Notes: generated from the letters alone by a model not told the origin. A DNA stretch of 64,000 nt from Oceanospirillum sediminis (GCF_014164585.1 NZ_JACJFM010000019.1:33411-97410), one strand, 5' to 3'; shown: positions 18,618-28,530, counted from the stretch's first letter. Numbers and translations are program-made.

Positions 18618-18646
18618 ATTCTATAGGGTTTACCAGCCCCTTGCAA
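18618..18646 (-). promoter_or_regulatory. Promoter of rpsU-dnaG-rpoD
   Basis: On the minus strand a -35 TTGCAA (18641-18646) and a -10 TAGAAT (18618-18623) are separated by exactly 17 bp: a near-consensus sigma-70 promoter about 85 bases before rpsU. Confidence 0.75.
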
Positions 18647-18736
18647 ACCGGATCTGCCCGTATTCTGTGACTTTTAGTGCCATTTATCTGCTATAAAGGT
18701 AGAATGCGCCAACCTTTCAAGTAGTTAGTGAATCCC

Positions 18737-19783
18737 ATGCGTGTACTCGGAATAGAAACCTCCTGTGATGAAACCGGCCTGGCGATCTATGATTCGGAGC
18801 AGGGGCTACTGTCTCATGCTCTGTACAGCCAGATCGACCTGCACATTCCTTATGGTGGCGTTGTCCCGGAACTGGCCTCCAGAGATCATGTACGTAAGCT
18901 TTTGCCTCTGACGCGGCAGGTCATGGATGAAGCGGGCTGTGAAGCAGATGATATTGATGCTATCGCGTATACCGCAGGTCCAGGGCTTATTGGTGCTCTG
19001 ATGGTTGGAGCATCTGTGGCTCAGGCGTTAGCACTGGCCTGGGGGAAACCGAGCCTGGGAGTTCATCATATGGAAGGCCATCTGCTGGCTCCTATGCTGG
19101 AAGAGACTCCTCCAGCGTTTCCGTTTGTGGCGTTGCTGGTATCGGGGGGGCATACCCAGCTGATCGAGGTTCAGGGAATTGGTGAGTATCAGATGCTGGG
19201 AGAAAGTATTGATGATGCAGCCGGTGAAGCATTTGATAAGTCTGCCAAAATGATGGGCTTACCCTATCCGGGAGGCCCGCATATTGCCCGAATGGCCGAA
19301 ATGGGTATTGCTGATCAATATAAATTCCCTCGTCCGATGACCAATCGTCCCGGACTGGATTTCAGTTTCAGTGGGCTGAAAACCTTCACTCTCAATACGA
19401 TTGATGCAGAAAAAGCGAACAATCCGGATGGGGCGTTGAGCGAACAGAATATTGCAGATATTGCGCTGGCGTTTCAGGATGCGGTTGTCGATACCCTGGT
19501 GATTAAGTGTAAGCGGGCTTTACAGCAGACCGGGCTAAAAAAGCTGGTAATAGCTGGTGGTGTCAGTGCGAATAAAGCGCTGAGGGAAAGGCTGGAAAAA
19601 ACACTGACGGGTATGGGAGGAGATGTTTTTTATGCCAGAAATGAATTCTGTACTGATAATGGTGCCATGATTGCTTATGCTGGCTGCCAGCGTTTACTTG
19701 CCGGGCAGCGCAATGATCTGCAAATCAGCGTCCGCCCACGCTGGCCATTGACAGAGTTGCCGGATATTAAAGGGCAGAACTGA
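18737..19783 (+). CDS. tsaD: tRNA N6-threonylcarbamoyladenosine synthase, TsaD
   Basis: Transfers threonylcarbamoyl to A37 of ANN-decoding tRNAs with TsaB/TsaE/TsaC. The 348 residues begin [20 protein letters not shown] and carry the metal ligands in [11 protein letters not shown], the substrate site [13 protein letters not shown], and [10 protein letters not shown] chose ATG 18737 because it aligns with the family start; an in-frame GTG nine bases upstream (18728) adds only three residues. Divergent from rpsU, with folB-folK following. Confidence 0.97.
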   Translation: MRVLGIETSCDETGLAIYDSEQGLLSHALYSQIDLHIPYGGVVPELASRDHVRKLLPLTRQVMDEAGCEADDIDAIAYTAGPGLIGALMVGASVAQALALAWGKPSLGVHHMEGHLLAPMLEETPPAFPFVALLVSGGHTQLIEVQGIGEYQMLGESIDDAAGEAFDKSAKMMGLPYPGGPHIARMAEMGIADQYKFPRPMTNRPGLDFSFSGLKTFTLNTIDAEKANNPDGALSEQNIADIALAFQDAVVDTLVIKCKRALQQTGLKKLVIAGGVSANKALRERLEKTLTGMGGDVFYARNEFCTDNGAMIAYAGCQRLLAGQRNDLQISVRPRWPLTELPDIKGQN

Positions 19784-19835
19784 TCTGAAGTTGTCGCCTG
19801 GAGTGGATCAGGCGGCGCGTCTTTTTAATAATATG

Positions 19836-19879
19836 GTTTACAGCTTTCTGGCGTTTGTAAGCCAGAGTCTACTGTAAAC
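19836..19879 (+). promoter_or_regulatory. Nested stem-loop in the folB leader
   Basis: Outer stem GTTTACAG (19836-19843)/CTGTAAAC (19872-19879), inner stem TCTGGC (19847-19852)/GCCAGA (19861-19866) around an 8-nt loop. It ends 17 bases before the folB ATG and has no T-tail, so it is not a terminator. Possible translational control element; unknown type. Confidence 0.5.
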
Positions 19880-19896
19880 GGATAGCATTTAAGGTG

Positions 19897-20256
19897 ATGA
19901 AATTGGATCGGGTGTTTATTGAAGGCCTCAAGGCTGATGCACTGATCGGAGTATATGACTGGGAAAGGGAAATTACTCAGCCTCTGGTGTTTGATATTGA
20001 AATGGCAACGGATATTCGTCCGGCAGCCGAGCAGGATGATCTGAATCTGACACTGGATTATTACGCCATCAGTCAGGCGGTATTAAAATATGTGGCACAA
20101 TCATCATTTGAGCTGATTGAAAGCCTGGCTGAAGCGATCGCCGCTTTGATTATGAATGATTTTGGCGTGAGCTGGCTGAAAATTAAAGTCAGCAAACCTG
20201 GCGCTGTGCCTGAAGCTGCGAATGTTGCCGTACAGATTGAACGGGGTAATGACTGA
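19897..20256 (+). CDS. folB: Dihydroneopterin aldolase
   Basis: Converts dihydroneopterin to 6-hydroxymethyl-dihydropterin in folate synthesis; some members also epimerise. About 119 residues with DRVFIEGLKADALIGVYDWE, LVFDIEMATDI, LDYYAISQAVLKYV, FELIESLAEAIA and KVSKPGAVPEA, all typical. ATG 19897 and an immediately preceding GTG (19894) are both possible; the SD-like AAGG is very close to each. The stop overlaps the folK start by one base, so the two are coupled and act one after the other in the pathway. Confidence 0.94.
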   Translation: MKLDRVFIEGLKADALIGVYDWEREITQPLVFDIEMATDIRPAAEQDDLNLTLDYYAISQAVLKYVAQSSFELIESLAEAIAALIMNDFGVSWLKIKVSKPGAVPEAANVAVQIERGND

Positions 20257-20774
20257 TGGCCCGCGTCTATCTGAGTCTTGGCAGTAATATAGAAGCAGAG
20301 AAGTATATTCTGAAAGGTCTGGATGCGCTTTATCAGGCTTATGGTGATCTGCAGTTGTCGCCGGCCGTGGAAAGTGAGCCTGTTGGTTTTCAGGGGGATA
20401 ACTTTATTAATCTGATGGCGGTGATTGAAACCGATCTGCCGCTGGCAGAACTGAGTCGCCAGCTACGCCAGATTGAGTATGATCATGGGCGTGAAGAGCA
20501 TGTGGTGAAGTTCAGTGGGCGTACACTGGATATTGATATTGTCATGATTGATGATCTGTGTGGTGAGCATGATGGTATCCGGTTGCCGCGCCGTGATTTG
20601 TTTGAACATGGTTATATGCTGTATCCGACGTCGTTGATGGAGCCGGACCTGGTACCGCCCGGACAGGAAAAAACAGCACGGCAATTGTGGCAGGTTTTTC
20701 CTCATACCGAGCAGCAACTCTGGTTGAGAGAGTTGTTCTGGCAAGGACGTAATATTTCAGAGGTTCAGGAGTAA
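20256..20774 (+). CDS. folK: 6-hydroxymethyl-dihydropterin pyrophosphokinase
   Basis: Activates hydroxymethyl-dihydropterin with ATP before condensation with p-aminobenzoate. 172 residues with VYLSLGSNIEAEKYILKGLD, SEPVGFQGDNFINL, the loop containing GRTLDIDIVMIDD and LPRRDLFEHGYMLYP. Aspartates of TLDIDI are the metal ligands in the family. A1-base overlap (TGATG) with folB. Ends convergently with cca. Confidence 0.94.
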   Translation: MARVYLSLGSNIEAEKYILKGLDALYQAYGDLQLSPAVESEPVGFQGDNFINLMAVIETDLPLAELSRQLRQIEYDHGREEHVVKFSGRTLDIDIVMIDDLCGEHDGIRLPRRDLFEHGYMLYPTSLMEPDLVPPGQEKTARQLWQVFPHTEQQLWLRELFWQGRNISEVQE

Positions 20775-20805
20775 CCTGAACCTGTCTTCTCCTGGTGCTG
20801 AAGGG

Positions 20806-21906
20806 TCAGAGCCTGTGCAGCCAGTGTGATACCTCCTGAATACGCTGTTGCCGGATGGCTTGTCCCAGTTCTGGTCCCTTCAACCCTTGCTCACTGAACT
20901 GGCGTGCGCTGATTTGCCGAATGTTATCTGCCAGAGATTGCCATTGCTGCTTAAGAAGCCTGTCGTCTGCAGGCAGCATAGATAATAAGGCGGCGAATAA
21001 CCCGCCTTGTTTTAATGCTCCGCTTTTTTCAAGCAGCATCAATACTTGTTCTGTGTTCTCCGGTGTGTACAGGGTATGTCGGAATGCCTCGTAAAGCAGT
21101 GCAAAATCAAGATAGCGTCTGGGGCTTTTCAAGCGGATATTAAGTGTCTGAATCTGTTCAGAGCTCAGTGTTTTTAATAGCCAGGCCCATACCTGCATCG
21201 ATTGTCCTGAGCCTTTCAGCTCATCAGGTATCGTCAGAGCATCAGGCTGTAGGCAGAGGGTTTGCAGTTCAGGCCACCACACTTCTAATGCATGGGTTTG
21301 TTGCAGTAACTGAAAATACTGCTCCGGATCGGCTTCTTCCAGTGCCCGTTCTGTTTCTTTCCAGACCCGCTCTGCGGATAAGTGTTGTAGTTCACCCTGA
21401 ATGGCGAGTTCGGACATCAGAGTCAGTGTTTCTTCTGCTACGCGAAATCCCAGATGATAAAAGCGGGCCAGAAAGCGAGCGCCGCGTAATACCCTTAGCG
21501 GATCTTCTGAAAATGCCGGAGATACATGGCGTAGCAAACGATTCTGTAAATCGGTTTGCCCCTGGTAAGGGTCCGTTAGCTGATTATCCGGACCTAATGC
21601 CATTGCATTGATCGTAAAATCCCGGCGTTGAAGGTCCTCTTCCAGACTGACATCCGGGTTGGTATGACAGATAAAGCCCTGATAGCCATGTCCCTGTTTA
21701 CGCTCTGTCCTGGCCAGGGCATATTCTTCCCGTGTTTCCGGATGGAGAAAAACTGGGAAGTCCTTGCCAACCTGAGTAAAACCGGCTGCCAGCATCTGCT
21801 CTGGTGTTGCACCGGTTACCACCCAGTCATTGTCGTGAGCCTGAACGCCTAATAACCGATCTCTGACAGGTCCGCCGACCAGAAAAACTTTTCCCGGACA
21901 CAACAT
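20806..21906 (-). CDS. cca: CCA-adding enzyme (tRNA nucleotidyltransferase), short form
   Basis: Adds or repairs the 3' CCA of tRNAs. 366 residues with the class II head [14 protein letters not shown], the catalytic DND in [17 protein letters not shown], the [13 protein letters not shown] motif and [15 protein letters not shown]. It ends without the C-terminal HD phosphohydrolase domain of the E. coli 412-residue enzyme, as in the shorter pseudomonad-like forms. SD AAAGG precedes ATG. The tRNA genes seen in this window already encode CCA, so its role on them is repair. Confidence 0.95.
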   Translation of the reverse strand: MLCPGKVFLVGGPVRDRLLGVQAHDNDWVVTGATPEQMLAAGFTQVGKDFPVFLHPETREEYALARTERKQGHGYQGFICHTNPDVSLEEDLQRRDFTINAMALGPDNQLTDPYQGQTDLQNRLLRHVSPAFSEDPLRVLRGARFLARFYHLGFRVAEETLTLMSELAIQGELQHLSAERVWKETERALEEADPEQYFQLLQQTHALEVWWPELQTLCLQPDALTIPDELKGSGQSMQVWAWLLKTLSSEQIQTLNIRLKSPRRYLDFALLYEAFRHTLYTPENTEQVLMLLEKSGALKQGGLFAALLSMLPADDRLLKQQWQSLADNIRQISARQFSEQGLKGPELGQAIRQQRIQEVSHWLHRL

Positions 21907-22012
21907 TGTTAGTTTACCTTTTAATTTCTAAACTTTTTTTCAACAGAGCCGATAATATCCGTTACATTAATTGGCTCAAGTGTTTCCGGTAAATAATGAG
22001 CAGGACAGTTTA

Positions 22013-22258
22013 ATGAGCAAGGTCGTAAAAGTCATAACAGGTATTCTTTTCATTGCTGGTCTGGTCGGTTGCGGACACCAGCAACGTCATGATCAGGCTC
22101 CACCGGGTTATGTGCTGAAATTACCACCAGCCCCTGCTCAGCCCCGCAGAGTTATTGTGCGGACGGAAACCCATCGGGTGTTAACACCCCAGGTAATTTA
22201 TGAACCGTGCTGTCGTATGCAGCCGGATGTCATCCATTATCGTCGTGTGCACCGATAG
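22013..22258 (+). CDS. Small lipoprotein upstream of flgP
   Basis: 81 residues, MSKVVKVITGILFIAGLVGCG, with a lipobox LVGC at residues 17-20, so it is exported and lipidated. The mature part is Pro/Arg-rich with VIVRTETHRVLTPQVIYEP and ends CCRMQPDVIHYRRVHR. ATG 22013 is preceded by GAGCAGGA; an upstream in-frame start at 21971 would bury the signal peptide. It lies 77 bases before flgP and probably belongs to the same flagellar unit. It is far too small to be FlgO. The segment around LTPQVIYEP faintly echoes the start of mature FlgP. Confidence 0.7.
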   Translation: MSKVVKVITGILFIAGLVGCGHQQRHDQAPPGYVLKLPPAPAQPRRVIVRTETHRVLTPQVIYEPCCRMQPDVIHYRRVHR

Positions 22259-22335
22259 GAATAAATCATTTCATTGACGAAATGTGTTACTTACAGCTAA
22301 ACACCTTTTTTGTGACGGACATCCGGAGAGATGAC

Positions 22336-22899
22336 ATGAAATTTAAACTGGCTACTCTTACTCTGGCAAGTGCGGTTCTGGCAGGTGCATCTATGCCTGC
22401 TCTGAGTAACTCTCAGGTTATTTATCAGCAGGTTGAGCACGTTTATACACCAAAAGTTGAGCCTATTGTGGTTCGTGTGACGGGCTATGGTGCTTTTTTG
22501 GACAACCCGCGTATGTCTAAAGGACAGAATCAGCTGATGGCGATGCGTGCTTCGAAACTGGATGCGTATCGTGCGCTGGCTGAGCGAGTATACGGTACTC
22601 GTGTAAGCGGTAGCTCGAATGTAGAAGCGATGGTGCTGCGTGATGATCGTTTCCGTACCTACGTCGATAGCGTGATTCGTGGTGCTAAAGTTATCTCTAC
22701 TTACGAGCTGGCACACAAAAACTACGAAACTACTCTGGAACTGGTTCTGGAACCAACGTTCTATGATTGTATGTCTTCAGTTAACGCACTACAGACGCCA
22801 AACTGTACTGCTCCGACAGTTCATGGTGAGTCACCTGATACTCGTGCGGTCACCCGTCCTCTGGTGAAAGTACAGCCTGGGCAGTATTATGTAGATTAA
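22336..22899 (+). CDS. flgP: FlgP-like LPP20 family protein, flagellar basal-body ring
   Basis: 187 residues. A signal peptide (MKFKLATLTLASAVLAGASMPALS) precedes an LPP20-type domain: VRVTGYGAFLDNPRMSKGQ, QLMAMRASKLDAYRALAERVYG and GAKVISTYELAHKNYETT. In Vibrio, FlgP is an outer-membrane-associated ring component needed for polar flagellar function; there it is a lipoprotein, whereas here I see no clear lipobox cysteine at the cleavage site. ATG 22336 has SD GGAGAG. Directly upstream of flgT. Confidence 0.82.
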   Translation: MKFKLATLTLASAVLAGASMPALSNSQVIYQQVEHVYTPKVEPIVVRVTGYGAFLDNPRMSKGQNQLMAMRASKLDAYRALAERVYGTRVSGSSNVEAMVLRDDRFRTYVDSVIRGAKVISTYELAHKNYETTLELVLEPTFYDCMSSVNALQTPNCTAPTVHGESPDTRAVTRPLVKVQPGQYYVD

Positions 22900-22928
22900 T
22901 CATCTGAGGTAATACAAGGAGCGGTCGG

Positions 22929-24158
22929 TTGTTCACTAAAAAGATCCGTCACAATGTCCTGAAAGCCCTGGGCTTTACTCTGGCTCTGGGCAGTGTACAG
23001 GCAGAAGCTAAATGGCTTGAGGCAACCGGCCAGGCCTCGATTCAGCATCAGGATCTGGTCAGCGCTCGCAGAGCGGCCATACGTGATGCGGTTCGTCAGG
23101 TCAGTTTGCAGGCTGGTGCGGATGTCAGCAGTTTTCAGCAGATGACTGATGGTGCTATTACTGCTGATAATGTCAGAGTCAGCTCGAATGGCACCGTTCA
23201 GGATATTAATATCCTGAAAGAGGAAGTCAGAAATGGCGTTATGTACCTGACTATCAGTGCAGATGTCATTACTGAGAATAATACCTGTGGTACGGAGATG
23301 AGTAATAATTATCTTCGTAGTGCAGCAGTCAGTTCCTTCTATCTGGCAGACCCTCAGTCTGCGGCTTATGGTGGTTTTTATCGCATAGGCCAGCGTTTGC
23401 CATCAGATATGAGTCAGCGTTTATCCAGTATGCAGCGTCTTAAAGTGATGGATGCATCTGATATTCTGCTGTATGACCGGCCAGAGACTATCCCTACCAC
23501 TATTACGACTCAGGGCAATCTGACGAATGCCATTAAGACCGCCAATAAGATGGGTGTGCAGTATGTGATCAGTGGCATCATCAGGGATATGTCTATGGTA
23601 CGTCCGGATCTGTTGCGGACGAAATCTTTCTTCGAGAATATGAAAGATGAGTACCAGTATAAAGATGCTCGTTTTGAGCGTCGGTTCCAAATGGATATTT
23701 TTGTACATGATGGCTTCAGCGGTTCCATGGTGTATAGCCAGCGTTATGACACCCGTGGCTTATGGCCTCTGCCTCCTTCAGAAAAGCCTGGCTATGGTGC
23801 GGTATCTTTCTGGGAAAGCGATTATGGCACCGAAGTGAATAAGGTGATGGCTCAGGCGGCTGAAGATTTGCAGACTGCACTGGGATGTCAGCCATTTATG
23901 GCAAAGATTACCAGGACTGATGGGCGGAATCTGTATATTGACTCTGGAGCTGATGCTGGATTACGTCCGGGCGATACTCTGAATGTCTATCGTCTGAGTA
24001 CTTTCTACGATAATCAGCAAAACGCCTATACGGAGCTGGAAAATGTCAAACTGGTGATGACGCTGAAGAAAGTGCAGCCATTCTTTGCCCGGGGAGTGAT
24101 TGCTACCGAGCCGGATAAAATTGGTATTCAACAGGGCGATGTAGTCATCGCCTGGTAG
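22929..24158 (+). CDS. flgT: Flagellar H-ring protein FlgT
   Basis: 409 residues with a signal peptide (to about QAEA, 28). The N-terminal domain has the RRAAIRDAVRQVSLQAGADV signature, then a TolB-like middle domain (VQYVISGIIRDM) and a C-terminal small domain (IDSGADAGLRPGDTLNVYR). FlgT makes the H ring around the LP ring of Na+-driven polar flagella and helps assemble the T ring (Vibrio knowledge). The start is TTG at 22929: AGGAG lies 7 nt before it and the frame matches the signal peptide, with no better ATG. 30 bases after flgP. Confidence 0.9.
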   Translation: MFTKKIRHNVLKALGFTLALGSVQAEAKWLEATGQASIQHQDLVSARRAAIRDAVRQVSLQAGADVSSFQQMTDGAITADNVRVSSNGTVQDINILKEEVRNGVMYLTISADVITENNTCGTEMSNNYLRSAAVSSFYLADPQSAAYGGFYRIGQRLPSDMSQRLSSMQRLKVMDASDILLYDRPETIPTTITTQGNLTNAIKTANKMGVQYVISGIIRDMSMVRPDLLRTKSFFENMKDEYQYKDARFERRFQMDIFVHDGFSGSMVYSQRYDTRGLWPLPPSEKPGYGAVSFWESDYGTEVNKVMAQAAEDLQTALGCQPFMAKITRTDGRNLYIDSGADAGLRPGDTLNVYRLSTFYDNQQNAYTELENVKLVMTLKKVQPFFARGVIATEPDKIGIQQGDVVIAW

Positions 24159-24239
24159 TATTATTCTGATGGCAAACAGAATAGAACTAACGGTATTCGT
24201 CTGATAAAAAAGCATTTTCTGATAGAAAGTTGTGATTCG

Positions 24240-24358
24240 CCCTGGCCATAAACGATAAAGCCGTTTATGCTGTAAATTATTAAAATACTAACGATAAAGC
24301 ACGTGAGTGCTTAAACATTTCTTCCTTGGTCAGACTCCGGTTAATACCGGAGTTTTTT
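24240..24358 (+). ncRNA. Candidate sRNA or structured 3' UTR of flgT
   Basis: Hairpins at 24247-24269 and 24297-24312 (the latter with a GNRA tetraloop) followed by a strong intrinsic terminator fit the layout of a Hfq-type small RNA or of a 3'-UTR-derived one. I find no convincing promoter between the flgT stop and 24240, so processing from the flgT mRNA is as likely as an independent gene. Confidence 0.35.
24334..24358 (+). terminator. Terminator after flgT
   Basis: ACTCCGG/CCGGAGT stem, 6-nt loop and a T6 tail, 175 bases after the flgT stop. Confidence 0.88.
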
Positions 24359-24544
24359 CTTTCCAGAAGCTGATTTTTATCAGTATCCATAAGCAGTTAT
24401 CCTGAGTAAACTGACAATGCAGGTAGCAGTACTATACTGATAGATATTTCTTGTATTGCAGATTCCTATAGTGTTTTTGTAATTTTTATCTGACATTAAA
24501 CAGCTCTGTATTACCTGAATCGCAGAAACGGACGGGAGGCAATT

Positions 24545-25108
24545 ATGTCTGATCAGCCAGATAAAAACTTTGAGGATAACCCGGGATTGCATAATGAAAA
24601 GTTGGCCCGGCACTACGACAGTGCTCTGGAGCGTCTGGAGTCCCAGCTGGCAGATGCTGAGGTCAGCACTCTGGCGGCATTGCAGAAAGAGGTCAGGGAC
24701 GCGGTTGAGTTCGAGCATGAACTGGAGCGTCTGACTAAAGACGAAGTTGCTTTGCTGACAACCTGGCTGACCAGGGATATGCAGCACCTGGGGCACTTTG
24801 TCAGTACAACGGGGCGTGGACTGGGGGAGTGGCTGAATATCGATCTTTCCGTCATGGAGCTGTCACTGGTCAGGGCACTACAATCGGTCGCCGATAAAAC
24901 CTGTATTGATCAGCTTGAACTGAAGCAAAAGCTGGATAGTGATATGGGGACTTACCTGGAAGGTGAGTTGGCCACTGCTGGTACATTCTCCTGTACCGCC
25001 TGCGACAAAATGGTTGTGTTGACACATACCCGCTCTATTGAACGTTGTCACCGTTGTGATAACCATATTTTTCATCGTGTCAGCCAGTTTCATGGCATGG
25101 CGGAGTAG
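24545..25108 (+). CDS. ybeL: YbeL-like zinc-ribbon protein (DUF1451)
   Basis: 187 residues of unknown role. A helical, Glu/Leu-rich N-terminus with likely coiled coils (about 20-125) is followed by a C-terminal zinc ribbon: C-T-A-C (FSCTACDK) and C-H-R-C (ERCHRCDN). This arrangement is that of the YbeL/DUF1451 family, widespread but uncharacterised in gammaproteobacteria. No signal peptide or membrane segment, so cytoplasmic. SD GGGAGG is good. It stands alone, convergent with ald. Confidence 0.82.
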   Translation: MSDQPDKNFEDNPGLHNEKLARHYDSALERLESQLADAEVSTLAALQKEVRDAVEFEHELERLTKDEVALLTTWLTRDMQHLGHFVSTTGRGLGEWLNIDLSVMELSLVRALQSVADKTCIDQLELKQKLDSDMGTYLEGELATAGTFSCTACDKMVVLTHTRSIERCHRCDNHIFHRVSQFHGMAE

Positions 25109-25185
25109 TGTGTTATCGGCGCTTTAAGTTGACTTGATACAATGCCTGTGCTGGTTTCAGGAAAAACAGGTAGTTGTCTGAACAA

Positions 25186-25214
25186 AGAAAAAAAGCGGGA
25201 ATCAATATTCCCGC
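25186..25214 (-). terminator. Terminator of ald
   Basis: GCGGGAAT (25195-25202)/ATTCCCGC (25207-25214) with a 4-nt loop; read on the minus strand it runs into an 8-T tail. It sits 26 bases past the ald stop. Confidence 0.88.
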
Positions 25215-25239
25215 AAACAACTTAAGCAAAAGACCTGTA

Positions 25240-26355
25240 TCATCCGACAATCTTTGTCGGATTAGTGTAAGCATAGCTCAGACTTTCTGCGACTGCCTGA
25301 TTTGTCACCTGGCCTGCATGAATATTCAGCCCGTTCATCAAGTGCTTATCGTCTTTTAATGCATGTTGCCAACCTTTTTCTGCCAGAGCCAGCACAAAGG
25401 GCATCGTTGCATTAGTCAGTGCCAGAGTTGAGGTTCTGGCAACGGCTCCGGGCATGTTGGCCACACAATAGTGAACAATTCCCTCTTCAATATAGACAGG
25501 GTTATCATGAGTGGTTGCCCGGCTGGTTTCAAAGCAGCCGCCCTGATCAATCGCAACGTCGACCAGTACACTGCCTGGTATCATCTGTTTCAGCATTTCC
25601 CGACTGATCAGTTTAGGTGCCGCAGCCCCCGGAACCAGTACGGCTCCGATAACCAGATCGCTGCGGCGAATGCACTGTAAGACGGACTCTGTTGTAGAGT
25701 ACAGGGTTTTCAGGCGTCCCTGATATCTGTGGTCCAGTTCTCTTAATCGTGCAACAGAACGGTCCAGTAGAGTAACTTCTGCCCCCAGACCCAATGCCAT
25801 ACGAGCCGCATTTTCTCCAACAACACCGCCTCCGATAATAGTGACATGGCCCGATTCCACCCCCGGCACTCCGCCAAGCAGAACACCTCTGCCGCCCATT
25901 GATTTTTCCAGGCATCTGGCTCCGGCTTGTACAGAAAGGCGCCCGGCCACTTCGCTCATAGGTGCCAGCAGAGGAAGGCCGCCATGTTCATCTGTGACTG
26001 TTTCATAAGCGATAGCGGTACAGCCCGACTGTATCAGGCCTTCTGTCTGGTCCGGGTCCGGCGCCAGATGCAGGTAGGTGAATAGCAGCTGGCCTGGTCT
26101 CAGGCGTCTGTATTCTTCCGGTTGAGGTTCTTTTACCTTAACCACCATGTCGGCTTTACTGAAAATTGTTTCCGCTTCAGGAACAATTTCTGCTCCGGCA
26201 GCCTGATAATTCAGATCAAAAAAACCGATGGCGCTGCCGGCATCTTTCTGGACCATGACCTGATGCCCGCGTTGTGTCAGCTCTTTTACGCCAGCCGGGG
26301 TCAGGCCGACCCGGTACTCCTGATTTTTTATTTCTTTAGGTATGCCAATAATCAT
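25240..26355 (-). CDS. ald: Alanine dehydrogenase
   Basis: NAD-dependent oxidative deamination of L-alanine to pyruvate and ammonia, or the reverse. 371 residues with [20 protein letters not shown], the substrate Lys in [16 protein letters not shown], the Rossmann glycines [18 protein letters not shown] and [20 protein letters not shown]. Length is exactly that of the family. SD AAGGAG lies 8 nt before ATG. It is monocistronic with its own terminator. Regulation, often by Lrp in other bacteria, cannot be read from the sequence. Confidence 0.97.
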   Translation of the reverse strand: MIIGIPKEIKNQEYRVGLTPAGVKELTQRGHQVMVQKDAGSAIGFFDLNYQAAGAEIVPEAETIFSKADMVVKVKEPQPEEYRRLRPGQLLFTYLHLAPDPDQTEGLIQSGCTAIAYETVTDEHGGLPLLAPMSEVAGRLSVQAGARCLEKSMGGRGVLLGGVPGVESGHVTIIGGGVVGENAARMALGLGAEVTLLDRSVARLRELDHRYQGRLKTLYSTTESVLQCIRRSDLVIGAVLVPGAAAPKLISREMLKQMIPGSVLVDVAIDQGGCFETSRATTHDNPVYIEEGIVHYCVANMPGAVARTSTLALTNATMPFVLALAEKGWQHALKDDKHLMNGLNIHAGQVTNQAVAESLSYAYTNPTKIVG

Positions 26356-26654
26356 TGACTGAACTCCTTAAAACCCGGCACAAAACAGGGATGAATTTCT
26401 TTCTAAGTATAAAACAAAGAATTCCTCTGGTTCAGCTAGTCATCATCGCGCCACAATGGTAAAAAGTCACCTTGCAAGTGCTAAGCGCCTGAACAGACGT
26501 TTCTCTGTAAAAAAATATTCTATCCTGATTGTCGCTGACCAGAGGGTGGCGAAATATTGTTGTTCAGGCATGTATGTCGATTCATAAAGAGCGGGTAATG
26601 GAACAAAATACGTTCTGTTATGCCGCCTTATCTAATAGCTGTTGAGGAATACCC

Positions 26655-28487
26655 ATGCCCGAGTACCGCTCAAAAACCTCCACTGCAGGTCGTAATATGG
26701 CTGGCGCCCGTGCCCTGTGGCGCGCCACTGGTATGAAAGATGATGACTTTCAGAAACCCATTATTGCGGTGGTGAACTCTTTTACTCAATTTGTACCGGG
26801 ACACGTTCACCTGAAGGATATGGGCCAGTTGGTGGCTCGTGAGATTGAACAGGCCGGAGGTGTGGCTAAAGAGTTCAATACTATCGCGATTGATGATGGT
26901 ATTGCGATGGGCCATGATGGCATGCTGTACAGTCTGCCATCCCGTGACATCATTGCAGATTCTGTTGAATATATGGTTAATGCCCACTGTGCGGATGCTA
27001 TGGTGTGTATTTCTAACTGTGACAAGATCACGCCGGGAATGCTGATGGCGGCGATGCGTCTGAATATTCCAGTGATCTTTGTTTCCGGCGGTCCTATGGA
27101 AGCCGGTAAAACTAAGCTGGCAGAGCACAAACTGGATCTGGTTGATGCGATGGTGCTGGCGGTTGACCCGGACGCTTCTGATGAGCTGGTGGATGCCGTT
27201 GAGCGTTCCGCTTGTCCGACTTGTGGTTCCTGCTCTGGTATGTTCACGGCGAACTCGATGAACTGTCTGGCGGAAGCCCTGGGTCTGGCACTGCCGGGTA
27301 ACGGTACGGTTGTGGCGACACACGCGGATCGTGAGCAACTGTTTAAGCGTGCCGGTCATCGTATTGTTGAGATGACCAAAGAATACTACGAGCAGGATAA
27401 TGATCGTTTGCTGCCGCGAAATGTTGGCTTTAAAGCGTTTGAGAATGCTATCGCGCTGGATATCGCTATGGGTGGTTCCACCAATACTATTCTGCACCTG
27501 CTGGCGATTGCTCAGGAAGCGGAGATCGACTTCACCATGAAGGATATCGATCGTATGTCCCGTGAAGTACCTCAGCTGTGTAAGGTGGCACCAAATACCC
27601 AGCAGTACCATATCGAAGATGTACATCGTGCCGGCGGTATTATGGGGATTCTGGGTGAACTGGATCGTGCCGGTAAACTGCATACTGACGTGCCAACGGT
27701 ACACTCTGTGGATATGAAGGCTGCTCTGGATGAGTGGGATATTATGCGCAGCCCGTCAGAAGCGGTGATGGAATTCTATAAAGCAGGTCCTGCAGGTATA
27801 CCAACGCAAATCGCATTCAGTCAGGCAACACGCTGGCCGACACTGGACGGTGATCGTGCTAATGGTTGTATTCGTTCTCTGGAAAATGCTTTCTCTCTGG
27901 AAGGTGGCCTTGCAGTACTGCACGGTAATATTGCGCTGGACGGTTGTGTGGTGAAATCCGCCGGTGTCGATGAATCCATTCTGGTGTTTGAAGGCCCGGC
28001 TCATATTACAGAGTCTCAGGATGAAGCAGTCGCTAATATTCTGGATGATAAAGTAAAAGCCGGTGATGTGGTCATTGTGCGTTATGAAGGCCCACAAGGT
28101 GGCCCTGGTATGCAGGAAATGTTATACCCAACGTCTTATATTAAGTCCAAAGGTTTGGGTAAGGCGTGTGCGCTGCTGACCGATGGTCGCTTCTCTGGCG
28201 GTACTTCTGGCCTGTCTATCGGTCATGTTTCACCAGAAGCCGCTGCCGGTGGTGCTATTGGTCTGGTGCGTAACGGTGATATTATCCGTATTGATATTCC
28301 AAACCGTACCATTGATGTCCTGCTGTCAGACGAAGAACTGGAAGCTCGTCGAGTTGAGCAAGACAAACTGGGCTGGAAACCGGCTCAAGAGCGCCCTCGC
28401 AAAGTATCTGCTGCGCTTAAAGCATACGCTAAACTGGCTACTTCTGCGGATAAAGGCGCGGTCAGAGATCTGTCTAAGCTGGATTAA
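26655..28487 (+). CDS. ilvD: Dihydroxy-acid dehydratase
   Basis: Fe-S enzyme that dehydrates dihydroxy-acids in isoleucine and valine synthesis. 610 residues with cluster cysteines in [15 protein letters not shown] and [28 protein letters not shown], and the C-terminal [20 protein letters not shown]. The size matches the enterobacterial [4Fe-4S] type. SD GAGGAA lies 7 nt before ATG. It is monocistronic, divergent from ald, and ends in a hairpin at 28499. There are no leader peptide or attenuator signs in the 299 bases upstream. Confidence 0.98.
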   Translation: MPEYRSKTSTAGRNMAGARALWRATGMKDDDFQKPIIAVVNSFTQFVPGHVHLKDMGQLVAREIEQAGGVAKEFNTIAIDDGIAMGHDGMLYSLPSRDIIADSVEYMVNAHCADAMVCISNCDKITPGMLMAAMRLNIPVIFVSGGPMEAGKTKLAEHKLDLVDAMVLAVDPDASDELVDAVERSACPTCGSCSGMFTANSMNCLAEALGLALPGNGTVVATHADREQLFKRAGHRIVEMTKEYYEQDNDRLLPRNVGFKAFENAIALDIAMGGSTNTILHLLAIAQEAEIDFTMKDIDRMSREVPQLCKVAPNTQQYHIEDVHRAGGIMGILGELDRAGKLHTDVPTVHSVDMKAALDEWDIMRSPSEAVMEFYKAGPAGIPTQIAFSQATRWPTLDGDRANGCIRSLENAFSLEGGLAVLHGNIALDGCVVKSAGVDESILVFEGPAHITESQDEAVANILDDKVKAGDVVIVRYEGPQGGPGMQEMLYPTSYIKSKGLGKACALLTDGRFSGGTSGLSIGHVSPEAAAGGAIGLVRNGDIIRIDIPNRTIDVLLSDEELEARRVEQDKLGWKPAQERPRKVSAALKAYAKLATSADKGAVRDLSKLD

Positions 28488-28498
28488 TCTATAGCAGT

Positions 28499-28530
28499 CA
28501 GGACAGTGGTACGATCACTGTCCTGTCTTT
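28499..28530 (+). terminator. Hairpin after ilvD
   Basis: AGGACAGTG (28500-28508)/CACTGTCCT (28516-28524), 7-nt loop, followed by GTCTTT. The T-run is short, so moderate confidence as a terminator. Confidence 0.7.

Larger units (their letters stand above)
24159..24544 (+). other. 386-base gap with hairpin series; possible sRNA
   Basis: No coding sequence seen. It holds three consecutive hairpins on the plus strand: CATAAACG/CGTTTATG (24247-24269), AAGCAC/GTGCTT with a GTGA tetraloop (24297-24312), and an intrinsic terminator (24334-24358). An 11-nt direct repeat AACGATAAAGC occurs at 24251 and 24290. The part right of the terminator is A/T-rich upstream sequence of the next gene with SD ACGGGAGG. 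Confidence 0.6.

Noticed and set aside
22013..22258. Calling the 81-residue lipoprotein FlgO
   Set aside because: FlgO is more than twice as long and has a different domain.
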